Source: Brevibacillus reuszeri
GTDB taxonomy: Bacteria > Bacillota > Bacilli > Brevibacillales > Brevibacillaceae
DNA length: 64,000 nt
Direction: 5' to 3'
Assembly (NCBI RefSeq): GCF_002897295.1
Contig: NZ_BEXF01000026.1
Span: 24,588 to 88,587 of the forward strand
Part shown: positions 25,340 to 34,092 of the stretch, piece after piece
How positions within the stretch are numbered: the first letter of the stretch is position 1
Layout of the letters: each line of letters begins with the position of its first letter
The notes under the pieces: model-generated
Told to the model about the DNA's origin: nothing
Seen by the model: only the letters and a program-made list of their open reading frames with translations
The model's database searches: none
Program-made: the position numbers and the translations under genes

Positions 25340-26749
25340 ATGGCGAATGGACGCGTGGTTCAGGTAATGGGTCCGGTTGTTGACGTCGAGTTCGACCGCG
25401 GACACCTGCCTGCCATTTATAATGCGATCAAGATTCAACATAAAGCACAAAGCGCTGGCGAGCGCGACATCGAATTGACTGTTGAGGTTGCTACTCATCT
25501 GGGTGATAACCTGGTTCGTACCGTTGCGATGTCTTCCACCGATGGTTTGGTTCGCGGTATGACAGCGGTTGATACTGGTGCAGCTATCTCCGTTCCGGTG
25601 GGTGCAGTTACTCTCGGACGCGTATTTAACGTTTTGGGAGAGCCGATCGACCTGCAAGACCTCGGTCAAGTAGATCGTCGTGACCCAATTCACCGTAAAG
25701 CTCCTGATTTCGTAGACCAAGCAACTACTGTTGAAATCCTGGAAACAGGGATCAAAGTAATTGACCTTTTGGCTCCGTACATCAAGGGTGGTAAGATCGG
25801 TCTGTTTGGTGGTGCGGGTGTAGGTAAAACCGTTACTATTCAAGAGCTGATCAACAACATCGCGCAAGAGCACGGTGGTATTTCCGTATTCGCTGGTGTA
25901 GGGGAGCGTACCCGTGAAGGTAACGACCTGTACCACGAGATGAAAGACGCAGGCGTTCTGCCGAAAACTGCGATGGTATTCGGTCAAATGAACGAACCAC
26001 CTGGTGCACGTCTTCGTGTAGCTTTGACCGGTCTGACTATGGCGGAATATTTCCGTGATGAAGAAGGCCGCGACGTTCTTCTGTTTATCGACAACATCTT
26101 CCGCTTTACTCAAGCGGGTTCTGAGGTTTCCGCACTTCTCGGCCGTATGCCATCTGCGGTAGGTTACCAGCCAACACTGGCTACCGAAATGGGTCAGCTG
26201 CAAGAGCGCATTACTTCCACGAAAAAAGGTTCCGTAACGTCTATTCAAGCGATTTATGTACCAGCGGATGACTATACTGACCCGGCTCCAGCTACTACAT
26301 TTGCTCACTTGGACGCTACAACTAACCTGGAGCGTTCTATCGCTGAGCTTGGTATCTTCCCTGCGGTAGACCCACTCGCGTCTACGTCCCGTGCTCTGTC
26401 TCCGGACGTCGTAGGTCAAGAACACTACGATGTAGCTCGTGGCGTACAAAAAATCCTGCAACGCTACAAAGAACTGCAAGATATCATCGCGATCCTTGGT
26501 ATGGATGAGCTCAGCGATGATGACAAGCAAGTAGTTGGACGCGCTCGTCGTATTCAACGCTTCTTGTCCCAGTCCTTCCACGTTGCTGAGCAGTTCACAG
26601 GTAACCCTGGTCAATATGTACCACTGAAAGAAACTGTTCGCAGCTTCAAGGAAATCCTCGAAGGCAAGCACGATCATCTGCCAGAGGTAGCGTTCCTGTA
26701 TGTAGGTACCATTGAAGAAGCGGTAGAAAAAGCGAAGAAAATGGCGTAA
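25340..26749 (+). CDS. atpD: ATP synthase F1 subunit beta
   Basis: Catalytic subunit, 469 residues. Walker A is GGAGVGKT (157-164); the GERTREGNDLY block with the catalytic glutamate, the FIDNIFRFTQAG Walker B strand and the DELSDDDK form of the DELSEED lever are present. ATG 25340 follows ACAGGAGGGAAG. The frame is open upstream into atpG, but no ribosome site supports an earlier start. Confidence 0.98.
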   Translation: MANGRVVQVMGPVVDVEFDRGHLPAIYNAIKIQHKAQSAGERDIELTVEVATHLGDNLVRTVAMSSTDGLVRGMTAVDTGAAISVPVGAVTLGRVFNVLGEPIDLQDLGQVDRRDPIHRKAPDFVDQATTVEILETGIKVIDLLAPYIKGGKIGLFGGAGVGKTVTIQELINNIAQEHGGISVFAGVGERTREGNDLYHEMKDAGVLPKTAMVFGQMNEPPGARLRVALTGLTMAEYFRDEEGRDVLLFIDNIFRFTQAGSEVSALLGRMPSAVGYQPTLATEMGQLQERITSTKKGSVTSIQAIYVPADDYTDPAPATTFAHLDATTNLERSIAELGIFPAVDPLASTSRALSPDVVGQEHYDVARGVQKILQRYKELQDIIAILGMDELSDDDKQVVGRARRIQRFLSQSFHVAEQFTGNPGQYVPLKETVRSFKEILEGKHDHLPEVAFLYVGTIEEAVEKAKKMA

Positions 26750-26776
26750 GACACCCTGGAAAGGGGAGACGATTAA

Positions 26777-27175
26777 ATGAGTAAAATGACAGTTGAAGTC
26801 GTAACTCCTGAACGGGTTGTCTACAGCGGTCAGGCTGAAATGGTCATTGCTCGCGGCGTTCAAGGTGACCTCGGTATTTTGCCGAACCATATGCCGCTTG
26901 TCAGCCCGCTGAAAATAGCGCCAGTTCGGATTAAGACAGAAGGCGATAAAGAAGTATTGATGGCTGTAAGCGGCGGCTTCATGGAAGTGCGCGGCGATAA
27001 AGTTACCATCCTTGCTGAAACGGCTGAATTGCCGGGAGACATCGACGTCGACCGCGCGAAGGCAGCGAAAGCTCGCGCTGAAAAGCGTTTGGCTGAGAAG
27101 TATGCCGAGCTCGACGTACTGCGTGCAGAACGCGCGCTGCAACGTGCGATGGCACGTCTCGACGTAACGAAGTAA
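26777..27175 (+). CDS. atpC: ATP synthase F1 subunit epsilon
   Basis: Regulatory rotor subunit, 132 residues: an N-terminal beta sandwich (VVTPERVVYSGQAEMV, GDLGILPNHMPLVSPL) and a C-terminal two-helix domain rich in Ala, Arg and Glu that can inhibit ATP hydrolysis. Last gene of the operon; a strong terminator follows. Confidence 0.97.
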   Translation: MSKMTVEVVTPERVVYSGQAEMVIARGVQGDLGILPNHMPLVSPLKIAPVRIKTEGDKEVLMAVSGGFMEVRGDKVTILAETAELPGDIDVDRAKAAKARAEKRLAEKYAELDVLRAERALQRAMARLDVTK

Positions 27176-27188
27176 AGCGTAAGCTGAT

Positions 27189-27221
27189 ATCCCCGCGCCC
27201 TTTGTGGCAGCGGGGATTTTT
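27189..27221 (+). terminator. Terminator of the ATP synthase operon
   Basis: ATCCCCGC (27189-27196) pairs with GCGGGGAT (27210-27217), followed by TTTT. Confidence 0.88.
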
Positions 27222-27273
27222 CGCTTCGCATACATGAATGAGCACAGGTGGTAACAGGGCATGATATTTCCAG

Positions 27274-27304
27274 TTGGTAATTGCCTAATGTTTCTGTGTA
27301 TAAT
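27274..27304 (+). promoter_or_regulatory. Possible promoter of the unrecognised gene at 27397
   Basis: TTGGTA (27274-27279), a 19-bp spacer and a perfect TATAAT (27299-27304). The spacer is long, so confidence is moderate. Confidence 0.5.
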
Positions 27305-27396
27305 AAACCTAATGCCCTGCCGACAAGCGTGTTCGATAAGGATGACAGCGGAATGAAACGGCATTGGCGACTGGGATTATAAGGAGAGTGTAACTG

Positions 27397-28137
27397 ATGC
27401 AAACCGTTCGCGATATCCGCCATAATCAAGATGGCGTAGTGATTCCTAACGGCTTTAGAGCCAATGGTTGGTCAAGTGTATTGTCTCATGAAATGAATGT
27501 TCTGTTTCAAGCTATATGCTACGTAGTTACAGAAAAAGAAACAAAAGCTGAAATGGAAAAAGCTTTGGATGAGATTGAGGCTTTGCAAGGCACTTTTACA
27601 GAGCCTGTTGCTGAAGGATTTAAATCTGAGGAAGATTTTAAGGGCTATGTGAACCTGTTGAATCGCTTCAAATCATTCCTGGGACGCTCCAATATTGAAT
27701 ATCCAACTTCCCGTGAAGAGGCAATCCAGCTTTTCATCAAGTGGGGGCTGGTTATTGATAATGGCGACGCATGGGACGTGCCTGTTCAGCCATTCCCAGA
27801 TGCATCCGAGCTGTTCCAATTGAGTGAAGCTGAGTCTATGGCTCTGGCTCATCTCAAGCTGGAATCCTTGGTACATCCGGTATTTAGCCGTTTGGTCATG
27901 ATGCTGCACGAAAAAGAGGAGAATACGTTCAACCTTTCCAAGGCAGACCTGAAGGAAATGCTGGGTACTAATGACGCGATGCTGGCTGAGGTTCTGATCA
28001 AGCTGACTCCATATATGGAAGAAGCGATTGAAAACGTATTGGATATTCCAGATGATGAGCCAATGGCCTTCACGATCGTATGGGAAAGAATCTATGAGGA
28101 CTTCCTGGGACAACAATTCTCTTCTAACGTCCAATAA
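27397..28137 (+). CDS. Protein of unknown function between the atp and nuo operons
   Basis: I do not recognise this 246-residue protein. It is soluble, acidic and apparently all-helical, with no signal peptide, membrane segment or metal motif. The N-terminal 55 residues contain a short basic and aromatic segment (RDIRHNQDGVVIPNGFRANGW). Residues 55-115 are rich in Glu and Lys, and the rest contains several Leu/Met-rich helices ending in IVWERIYEDFLGQQF. A clean AAGGAGAG ribosome site precedes the ATG. It has its own promoter and terminator, so it is monocistronic and not a subunit gene of either neighbour. Codon use is like that of its neighbours, so it looks resident and expressed. Confidence 0.85.
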   Translation: MQTVRDIRHNQDGVVIPNGFRANGWSSVLSHEMNVLFQAICYVVTEKETKAEMEKALDEIEALQGTFTEPVAEGFKSEEDFKGYVNLLNRFKSFLGRSNIEYPTSREEAIQLFIKWGLVIDNGDAWDVPVQPFPDASELFQLSEAESMALAHLKLESLVHPVFSRLVMMLHEKEENTFNLSKADLKEMLGTNDAMLAEVLIKLTPYMEEAIENVLDIPDDEPMAFTIVWERIYEDFLGQQFSSNVQ

Positions 28138-28149
28138 ATAAACGTATAT

Positions 28150-28190
28150 TGATGGTGACCCCGATATTCGATTCGTTTGGTCATCATACT
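28150..28190 (+). other. Hairpin in the leader-trailer region after the unknown gene
   Basis: ATGGTGACC and GGTCATCAT can form a 9-bp stem with one G-T pair. No T run. It lies just before a proper terminator and may be an mRNA 3'-end structure. Confidence 0.3.
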
Positions 28191-28197
28191 CCGTTGG

Positions 28198-28228
28198 AAA
28201 AACTTAGGGCATTTACCCTGAGTTTTTT
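28198..28228 (+). terminator. Terminator before the nuo operon
   Basis: AAAACTTAGGG and CCCTGAGTTTT form an almost perfect stem (one G-T pair) ending in a T run. Isolates the unknown gene from the nuo promoter. Confidence 0.8.
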
Positions 28229-28260
28229 CCCTATTTATGGCACAGAAGGAAGGCTTTCGT

Positions 28261-28289
28261 TAGACACTCTGTGGGCAATTTGATATAAT
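28261..28289 (+). promoter_or_regulatory. Sigma-A promoter of the nuo operon
   Basis: TAGACA (28261-28266), a 17-bp spacer and TATAAT (28284-28289). The leader to nuoA would be about 150 bases; I see no riboswitch-like structure in it. Confidence 0.75.
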
Positions 28290-28443
28290 GATAAAGGTAT
28301 TTTTTTCTAGCAGTATCAAAAAAGTGACAGCGATCATACCATCATCCTTGATGCTGCAGGCAGTGCCTTTTAATGCAGGTTTAGCCTCTTTAAAAGGGCA
28401 GTACAAAATGGATTTATACCTTTGTAGAAGCGGAGGGAACTGG

Positions 28444-28815
28444 GTGATTGACATCTATGCCAACAATTATGTCATCGTCGCGATCTTTTTGATTCTTGGT
28501 GTGCTGTTGCCCGTGGCTACTGTCAGTTTTGTTGGTTCATTGTTGCGTCCAAAGAAACCGACACGTGAAAAGCAAACTACTTATGAAAGCGGTAACATTC
28601 CGATCGGTGACAGTTGGGTACGCTTCAATGTGAAGTATTACATCTTTGCCCTGATGTTTGTCATTTTCGATGTAGAAACGCTCTTTCTGTACCCGTGGGC
28701 CGTCGCTTACAAAGAGCTGGGGCTGTTTGCCTTGGTGGAGATGGTCATCTTTATCTCCTTACTGGTAGTAGGACTGATTTACGCGTGGAGAAAGAAGGTG
28801 CTGGAATGGAACTAG
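28444..28815 (+). CDS. nuoA: NADH-quinone oxidoreductase subunit A
   Basis: Membrane subunit of complex I, 123 residues with three helices; the conserved loop YESGNIPIGDSWVRFNVKYY and the acidic helix FVIFDVETLFLYPWA are typical. GTG 28444 follows GCGGAGGG; the frame is open about 50 codons further upstream, but that stretch includes promoter sequence. It overlaps nuoB by 10 bases. Confidence 0.94.
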   Translation: MIDIYANNYVIVAIFLILGVLLPVATVSFVGSLLRPKKPTREKQTTYESGNIPIGDSWVRFNVKYYIFALMFVIFDVETLFLYPWAVAYKELGLFALVEMVIFISLLVVGLIYAWRKKVLEWN

Positions 28816-29324
28816 ATCTGACAAGTATTGCGCCTGAACTACAAGAAGAACTGAATCGAAACGTGATGTTTACGACACTGGAAACGGTAAAAGGATGGGT
28901 TCGCAGCAATTCGCTTTGGCCACTCACCTTTGGTCTAGCGTGCTGTGCAATCGAAATGATGGGAACAGGTGGAGCGCGGTATGACCTTGACCGATTTGGT
29001 GTCATTTTTCGTGCCTCGCCAAGACAGTCTGATGTGATGATCGTAGCTGGTACGGTAACGAAAAAGATGGCCCCGCTTCTGCGCAGACTGTACGATCAGA
29101 TGCCCGAACCAAAATGGGTAATTGCCATGGGGTCCTGTGCGACCGCAGGCGGACCGTACGTGCGCTCCTACAGCGTGGTAAAAGGGGTAGATCAAATCGT
29201 ACCCGTCGATGTGTACATTCCTGGCTGTCCGCCGAATCCGGCAGCATTAATTTACGGAATCAACAAGCTTCAGGAAAAGATTCGCTATGAAGCGAAGACT
29301 GGGAAGCAGGTGACCAGTCAATGA
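28806..29324 (+). CDS. nuoB: NADH-quinone oxidoreductase subunit B
   Basis: Carries the N2 4Fe-4S cluster that hands electrons to quinone. The 172-residue protein shows the tandem cysteines in LACCAIEMM, the third in AMGSCATAGG and the fourth in IPGCPPNP. ATG 28806 is preceded by AAGGTG within the nuoA end. The stop overlaps the nuoC start (ATGA). Confidence 0.96.
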   Translation: MELDLTSIAPELQEELNRNVMFTTLETVKGWVRSNSLWPLTFGLACCAIEMMGTGGARYDLDRFGVIFRASPRQSDVMIVAGTVTKKMAPLLRRLYDQMPEPKWVIAMGSCATAGGPYVRSYSVVKGVDQIVPVDVYIPGCPPNPAALIYGINKLQEKIRYEAKTGKQVTSQ

Positions 29325-30928
29325 CGGACGAAAATCGCAAGCCAACGCCAGAGGAAAAAGCGAAGGCAGCGGCTGAGGCCCGAGCCAAGGCCGAAGCTTT
29401 GCGAAAATTAAGAGAACAAGAAGAACAGCCCCAAACAGAAGCGACTGCCGGGGAAGAATCACAGGCAGATCAACACATAAAGGAAGAACCGCAGGCAGTA
29501 GCTGCGGCAGAGACGGAAGCAGCCCCACCAGCAAAGCCAATCTCTGAAATGACACCAGAGGAAAAGGCGGCAGCGAAGAAGGCAGCGGCAGCTGAAGCCA
29601 TCGCCAAGGCGAAAGCAGCGAAGGAAGCTGAAGCTGGAGCAGGAACGGAAGCAGCCCCACCAGCAAAGCCAGTCTCCGAAATGACGCCAGAGGAAAAGGC
29701 GGCAGCGAAGAAGGCAGCGGCAGCTGAAGCCATCGCCAAGGCGAAAGCAGCGAAGGAAGCTGAAGCTGGAGCAGGAACGGAAGCTCCGCCAGCAAAGCCA
29801 GTCTCCGAAATGACGCCAGAGGAAAAGGCGGCAGCGAAGAAGGCAGCGGCAGCTGAAGCCATCGCCAAGGCGAAAGCAGCGAAGGAAGCAGAAGCTGGAG
29901 CAGGAACGGAAGAAGCCCCGCCAGCAAAGCCAATCTCTGAAATGACACCAGAGGAAAAGGCGGCAGCGAAGAAGGCAGCGGCAGCTGAAGCTATCGCCAA
30001 GGCGAAAGCAGCGAAGGAAGCCGAAGCTGGAGCAGGAACGGAAGCAGCTCCGCCAGCAAAGCCAGTCTCCGAAATGACGCCTGAGGAAAAAGCGGAAGCG
30101 AAAAAAGCAGCGGCAGCAGCGGCGCTTGCAAAAGCAAAGGCTGCGAAAGAGGCAAAGGAAGCGGCAGAGCAGGGCGCAGAAGCTGCAGAAGCAGGCGGAG
30201 ATGCAGATGCCAAGGCAAAGGCAGCAGCAGCGGCTAAAGCAAAAGCTGCCGCAGCAGCCGCAGCGAAGGCAAAAGCAGCAAGAGAAGCTGGTGGAGCTGG
30301 CGCAGATGCTTCAGACGCAGGTAACGATGATGCCAAGGCTAAAGCAGCAGCAGCTGCAAAAGCGAAAGCAGCCGCAGCGGCCGCAGCAAAGGCAAAGGCT
30401 GCTCAGACCGGAGATGCAACTGCTGAGGAGGAAGCACCGAAGGCACCGTCTAAAAACCAACCGTATCTTGATAAGTACGTCGCACGTATTACAGATGTGT
30501 TTGGAAAAGACGTAATTGAAGCTGCGTATATTAATGAATTAGCAAAAGAGGTTCCTACCTTGACGATCCAAAATGAACGGTGGCATGAAGTAGCCCAGTT
30601 TTTAAGGGATGACGAGCAATTAGGCTTCGAATACTTAGCCAATCTGCATGGTGTTGACTATGAGGATCGGCTAGAGGTTTACTATCATTTTTATTCCTAC
30701 AAGAATCGGCACAGTGTGGCAGTAAAGGTCAAAACGAGCCGGGAGCAGTCAAGTGTTGCATCTGTTATGGACATTTGGCACGGAGCCAACTGGAATGAAC
30801 GGGAAACATACGATCTTTTAGGGATTCATTTCCCGGGACATAGGGATATGCGTCGAATCCTGTTGCCAGACGAATGGGTAGGCTACCCGCTACGCAAAGA
30901 TTATGTGCAATACGACGAGGAGGTTTAG
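29321..30928 (+). CDS. nuoC: NADH-quinone oxidoreductase subunit C with a ~380-residue repetitive N-terminal extension
   Basis: The C-terminal 155 residues (from about 380) are a normal NuoC: the YLANLHGVDY block, a hydrophobic beta sheet, and the signature ERETYDLLGIHFPGHRDMRR. The first 380 residues have no counterpart in E. coli NuoC. They start with a charged helix, then five tandem repeats of 43-44 residues (about 68-285) with the core AKPxSEMTPEEKAAAKKAAA, and then an Ala/Lys block of AKAKAA units up to residue 370. The extension is in frame, has a proper ATG overlapping nuoB, and is free of stops. The whole protein is 535 residues against 150-200 for most NuoC. Confidence 0.93.
   Translation: MTDENRKPTPEEKAKAAAEARAKAEALRKLREQEEQPQTEATAGEESQADQHIKEEPQAVAAAETEAAPPAKPISEMTPEEKAAAKKAAAAEAIAKAKAAKEAEAGAGTEAAPPAKPVSEMTPEEKAAAKKAAAAEAIAKAKAAKEAEAGAGTEAPPAKPVSEMTPEEKAAAKKAAAAEAIAKAKAAKEAEAGAGTEEAPPAKPISEMTPEEKAAAKKAAAAEAIAKAKAAKEAEAGAGTEAAPPAKPVSEMTPEEKAEAKKAAAAAALAKAKAAKEAKEAAEQGAEAAEAGGDADAKAKAAAAAKAKAAAAAAAKAKAAREAGGAGADASDAGNDDAKAKAAAAAKAKAAAAAAAKAKAAQTGDATAEEEAPKAPSKNQPYLDKYVARITDVFGKDVIEAAYINELAKEVPTLTIQNERWHEVAQFLRDDEQLGFEYLANLHGVDYEDRLEVYYHFYSYKNRHSVAVKVKTSREQSSVASVMDIWHGANWNERETYDLLGIHFPGHRDMRRILLPDEWVGYPLRKDYVQYDEEV
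29522..30178 (+). repeat. Five tandem 129-132-bp coding repeats in nuoC
   Basis: The marker GCAAAGCC recurs at 29531, 29663, 29792, 29924 and 30056, giving spacings of 132, 129, 132 and 132 bases. The first four units are almost identical at DNA level; the fifth is diverged. The second unit is three bases (one alanine codon) shorter. High DNA identity suggests recent expansion or homogenisation. Confidence 0.95.
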
Positions 30929-30931
30929 AAG

Positions 30932-32080
30932 ATGAACCAGAACATCCTCACAACTCAAATAGAGACCTCTTCTGACACAGGAATTCGCACGGAAGAGATG
31001 CTTTTGAACGTTGGACCACAGCATCCTAGTACACACGGAGTATTTCGATTGGTCGTAAAGATTGATGGGGAGACGATCAAAGAAGCCGTCCCAGTAATGG
31101 GGTATTTGCACCGTGGCACAGAAAAGCTGGCGGAAAACCTGACCTATACACAAATCATCCCGTATACAGACCGGATGGACTACGTGTCAGCTATGACCAA
31201 CAACTATGTGCTCTGTCATGCAGTAGAAACAATGATGGGTCTGGAAATTCCCGAGCGTGCCCAGTTTTTGCGGCTGATTGCGATGGAGCTGAACCGGGTG
31301 GCGAGTCATTTGGTTTGGTGGGGAACGTATCTGCTCGACATTGGGGCGATGGGTCCTTTCCTATATGCGTTCCGTGATCGGGAAACGATTCTTGATTTGT
31401 TTAACGAGCTGTGTGGCGCGCGCATGACCTTTAATTACATGCGTGTGGGCGGAGTCAAGTGGGATGCGCCGCCAGGTTGGACAGACAAGGCAAAAGATTT
31501 CGTCCAATACATGAAGAAAGAATTGAACAACTATCATAATTTAGTGACCGGCAATGAAATTTTCATCAGCCGCATCAAGGGTATTGGAAAATTCGACACC
31601 AAAACAGCCTTGGATTACTCGCTCTCAGGTGTTATGCTGCGGTCTACTGGTGTAAAATGGGATCTGCGCAAGGACGAACCGTACTGTATTTATGACCGCT
31701 TTGAATTCGATGTACCAACAGCTACTGAGGGAGATTGCATGGCACGGTACAATCTGCGCATGGCCGAAATCGAGCAATCGTTGCGCATACTTGAGCAGGC
31801 GCTCGAGCAATTCCCTAGCGAGGGCGAAGTTATGGGCAAGGTACCGCGTGTGATCCGTCCGCCAGCAGGCGAAACTTATGTCCGCATCGAATCACCACGT
31901 GGAGAGATCGGCTGCTATATCGCCAGCCAAGGTAAGGATAAGCCCTGGAGATTGAAATTTAGACGTCCATCGTTTACGAATCTGCAAATTCTGCCCAAGT
32001 TGTTGGAGGGAGAAAGCATCGCCAACATGATCGCCATTCTGGGCAGTATCGACATCGTGCTTGGGGAGGTTGACTGTTAA
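30932..32080 (+). CDS. nuoD: NADH-quinone oxidoreductase subunit D
   Basis: 49-kDa-type subunit lining the quinone site, 382 residues. Family marks: LNVGPQHPSTHGVFRL near the N-terminus, GYLHRGTEKLAE, RVASHLVWWG and the C-terminal ILGSIDIVLGEVD. NuoC and NuoD are separate here. Stop overlaps the nuoH start (TAATG). Confidence 0.96.
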   Translation: MNQNILTTQIETSSDTGIRTEEMLLNVGPQHPSTHGVFRLVVKIDGETIKEAVPVMGYLHRGTEKLAENLTYTQIIPYTDRMDYVSAMTNNYVLCHAVETMMGLEIPERAQFLRLIAMELNRVASHLVWWGTYLLDIGAMGPFLYAFRDRETILDLFNELCGARMTFNYMRVGGVKWDAPPGWTDKAKDFVQYMKKELNNYHNLVTGNEIFISRIKGIGKFDTKTALDYSLSGVMLRSTGVKWDLRKDEPYCIYDRFEFDVPTATEGDCMARYNLRMAEIEQSLRILEQALEQFPSEGEVMGKVPRVIRPPAGETYVRIESPRGEIGCYIASQGKDKPWRLKFRRPSFTNLQILPKLLEGESIANMIAILGSIDIVLGEVDC

Positions 32081-33087
32081 TGAGTGCACTCTTGCAGCAA
32101 ACACCCTCATGGGGAACCGCTATCTGGTTTATCCTGGCTGCAGTCGTACTGCTTGCGGTGTTGTTGGGGTTCGTTACGTACGCCATTTACTTTGAGCGAA
32201 AAGTAATCGGATGGATGCAGCTGCGGATCGGACCGAATCGAGTAGGTCCACTCGGTTTACTGCAAACTGTTGCGGACGTAGCCAAGCTCCTGCTTAAAGA
32301 AGATATCCGTCCCAAGGATGCAGACAAAGCGCTGTTTACTTTAGCGCCGATTTTAGCCTATGCGCCTGCCTTTGCTGTACTGGCTGTGATGCCTTTTACA
32401 GAAAGCATTCAATTCGCTGATTTGGGCATCGGCCTACTGTACTATATCGCTCTATCCGGAATTACGGTGTTAGGCGTCATTACAGCAGGCTGGGCATCCA
32501 ATAACAAGTACTCGCTGATCGGGGGTCTCCGCTCCGCTGCGCAGATGATCAGCTATGAAGTGCCGCTGGTCATGTCCGTAGTGGGTATCGTTCTACTGAC
32601 GGGCAGCATGAATCTTCGCGAAATTGTCGAAGCTCAGCGGGATGTCTGGAATATCGTTCCGCAGTTCATCGGTTTTTGTGTATTTATTATTGCTGCACAG
32701 GCTGAGCTGAATCGTTCCCCGTTTGACCTGCCGGAAGCAGAGTCAGAGTTGGTAGGTGGCTACCACGTCGAGTACACGGGTTTCCGGTTTGCGATGTTCA
32801 TGCTTGCTGAATACGTGTATATGTTTGGTATGGGAACATTGATCACGATTCTCTTTTTGGGTGGATGGCTGCCGATTCATCCAGCGTTGGACTTTATTCC
32901 GGGGATCGTTTGGTTTATTCTTAAATTTTCGCTGTACGTCTTCCTCCAGTTCTGGATTCGCGCCACGATGCCGCGCATGCGTGTCGACCAACTGATGTCG
33001 TTTGCCTGGAAAGTGCTGTTGCCAGTGGCGCTGCTCAATATCCTGCTCACAGCAGTCGTTGTCTCTTACCAGAACGGCATGTTTTAA
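32080..33087 (+). CDS. nuoH: NADH-quinone oxidoreductase subunit H
   Basis: Membrane subunit at the quinone-chamber interface, 335 residues with about eight helices. Shows the ERKVIGWMQLRIGPNRVGP block, the DLPEAESELVGGYHVEY loop and the FWIRATMPRMRVDQLM C-terminal signature. Confidence 0.96.
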   Translation: MSALLQQTPSWGTAIWFILAAVVLLAVLLGFVTYAIYFERKVIGWMQLRIGPNRVGPLGLLQTVADVAKLLLKEDIRPKDADKALFTLAPILAYAPAFAVLAVMPFTESIQFADLGIGLLYYIALSGITVLGVITAGWASNNKYSLIGGLRSAAQMISYEVPLVMSVVGIVLLTGSMNLREIVEAQRDVWNIVPQFIGFCVFIIAAQAELNRSPFDLPEAESELVGGYHVEYTGFRFAMFMLAEYVYMFGMGTLITILFLGGWLPIHPALDFIPGIVWFILKFSLYVFLQFWIRATMPRMRVDQLMSFAWKVLLPVALLNILLTAVVVSYQNGMF

Positions 33088-33167
33088 TAGACGGCTCGTG
33101 TTTCATAGCGCAGGCTTCGCCATTTGCTCGGCGCAGCCAAGTTCTCAAATTCTGAGGGGTGACACAC

Positions 33168-33581
33168 ATGCTAGGACTGGCCAAAGGCCTGGGGTATACA
33201 TTTAAAAAGCTCACAGAAAAAAAGGTAACCCATTTCTACCCGGATGTGCCGTTTCCCATGCCGCCCCGTTTTCGCGGCATTCAGCACTTTTCACCGGAAA
33301 AATGCATCGTCTGCAATCAATGCGCGCGTGTATGTCCGACTGAGTGTATTCAATTGACGGGGAAACCGCATCCTGACCCAGAGAAAAAGGGGAAAATCAT
33401 TGACACGTACGACATTAACTTTGAGCTATGCATTCTTTGCGATCTCTGTACGGAGGTATGTCCGACGGAAGCGATCGTGATGACCAACAACTTTGAGCTT
33501 GCTGCTTACAGCAGGGATGAATTGTACAAGAACTTGAAATGGCTGGACGCCAACAATACGAACGTCAGGGAGGAGAATTAG
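33168..33581 (+). CDS. nuoI: NADH-quinone oxidoreductase subunit I
   Basis: Ferredoxin-like subunit with two 4Fe-4S motifs, CIVCNQCARVCP and CILCDLCTEVCP; 137 residues. ATG 33168 follows GAGGGGTGA; the GTG at 33159 is inside that ribosome site. With no NuoEFG encoded nearby, these clusters may be the first to receive electrons from an unidentified donor. Confidence 0.95.
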   Translation: MLGLAKGLGYTFKKLTEKKVTHFYPDVPFPMPPRFRGIQHFSPEKCIVCNQCARVCPTECIQLTGKPHPDPEKKGKIIDTYDINFELCILCDLCTEVCPTEAIVMTNNFELAAYSRDELYKNLKWLDANNTNVREEN

Positions 33582-33582
33582 C

Positions 33583-34092
33583 ATGACCGGCGAATTTGTA
33601 GCCTTTTTCATCCTGTCTCTTCTGACGATTGGTGGCGCCGTCTTCATGATCAGCTTTACCCGCGTCGTACACATGGTCATTTCACTGGGGATTACGTTTA
33701 TCAGCATTGCGGGACTGTTCGTGCTGGTAGGTGCAGAATTCGTAGGGGTAGCACAGGTACTCGTTTATTCAGGTGCCATATCGATTTTGATGCTATTCGG
33801 GATCATGCTGACCAAGCATGATGCCAACGACGAAGGAACAGGACGGACGTGGAAAAACCGATTTATCCTGCTGTTCGTGGCTGGCATATTCGGACTGTTG
33901 TTCTGGGGGGTTCAAAATACACCATGGCCCGCTCCACCAGCACCAGTGGCTTCCACGGTGAGCAATGCCAAAGAAATCGGTATAGAGGTATTCACCAAGT
34001 ACGTCATCCCGTTTGAACTGTTGTCCGTACTGCTATTGGTCGCATTGATAGGTGCGATCATTATGGCGAAAAAGGAGGGGGATAACGAATGA
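33583..34092 (+). CDS. nuoJ: NADH-quinone oxidoreductase subunit J
   Basis: Membrane subunit of 169 residues with five helices. The conserved pi-bulge helix sequence EFVGVAQVLVYSGAISILMLF is recognisable in parts (FVGVAQVLVYSGAI). It begins one base after the nuoI stop and overlaps nuoK by four bases. Confidence 0.94.
   Translation: MTGEFVAFFILSLLTIGGAVFMISFTRVVHMVISLGITFISIAGLFVLVGAEFVGVAQVLVYSGAISILMLFGIMLTKHDANDEGTGRTWKNRFILLFVAGIFGLLFWGVQNTPWPAPPAPVASTVSNAKEIGIEVFTKYVIPFELLSVLLLVALIGAIIMAKKEGDNE

Noticed and set aside
25319..27364. 681-codon open frame on the minus strand opposite atpD and atpC
   Set aside because: It mirrors the strong codon bias of highly expressed genes, has no ribosome site, and its Cys/Arg/Phe-rich translation resembles no protein family.
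29522..30178. Regularly spaced repeats that could suggest a CRISPR or satellite array
   Set aside because: Units are 129-132 bp without unique spacers, stay in frame, and encode one continuous protein with a normal NuoC end.
29247..30336. Two long minus-strand frames opposite the nuoC repeats
   Set aside because: They are low-complexity reverse readings of the repeated alanine and lysine codons.
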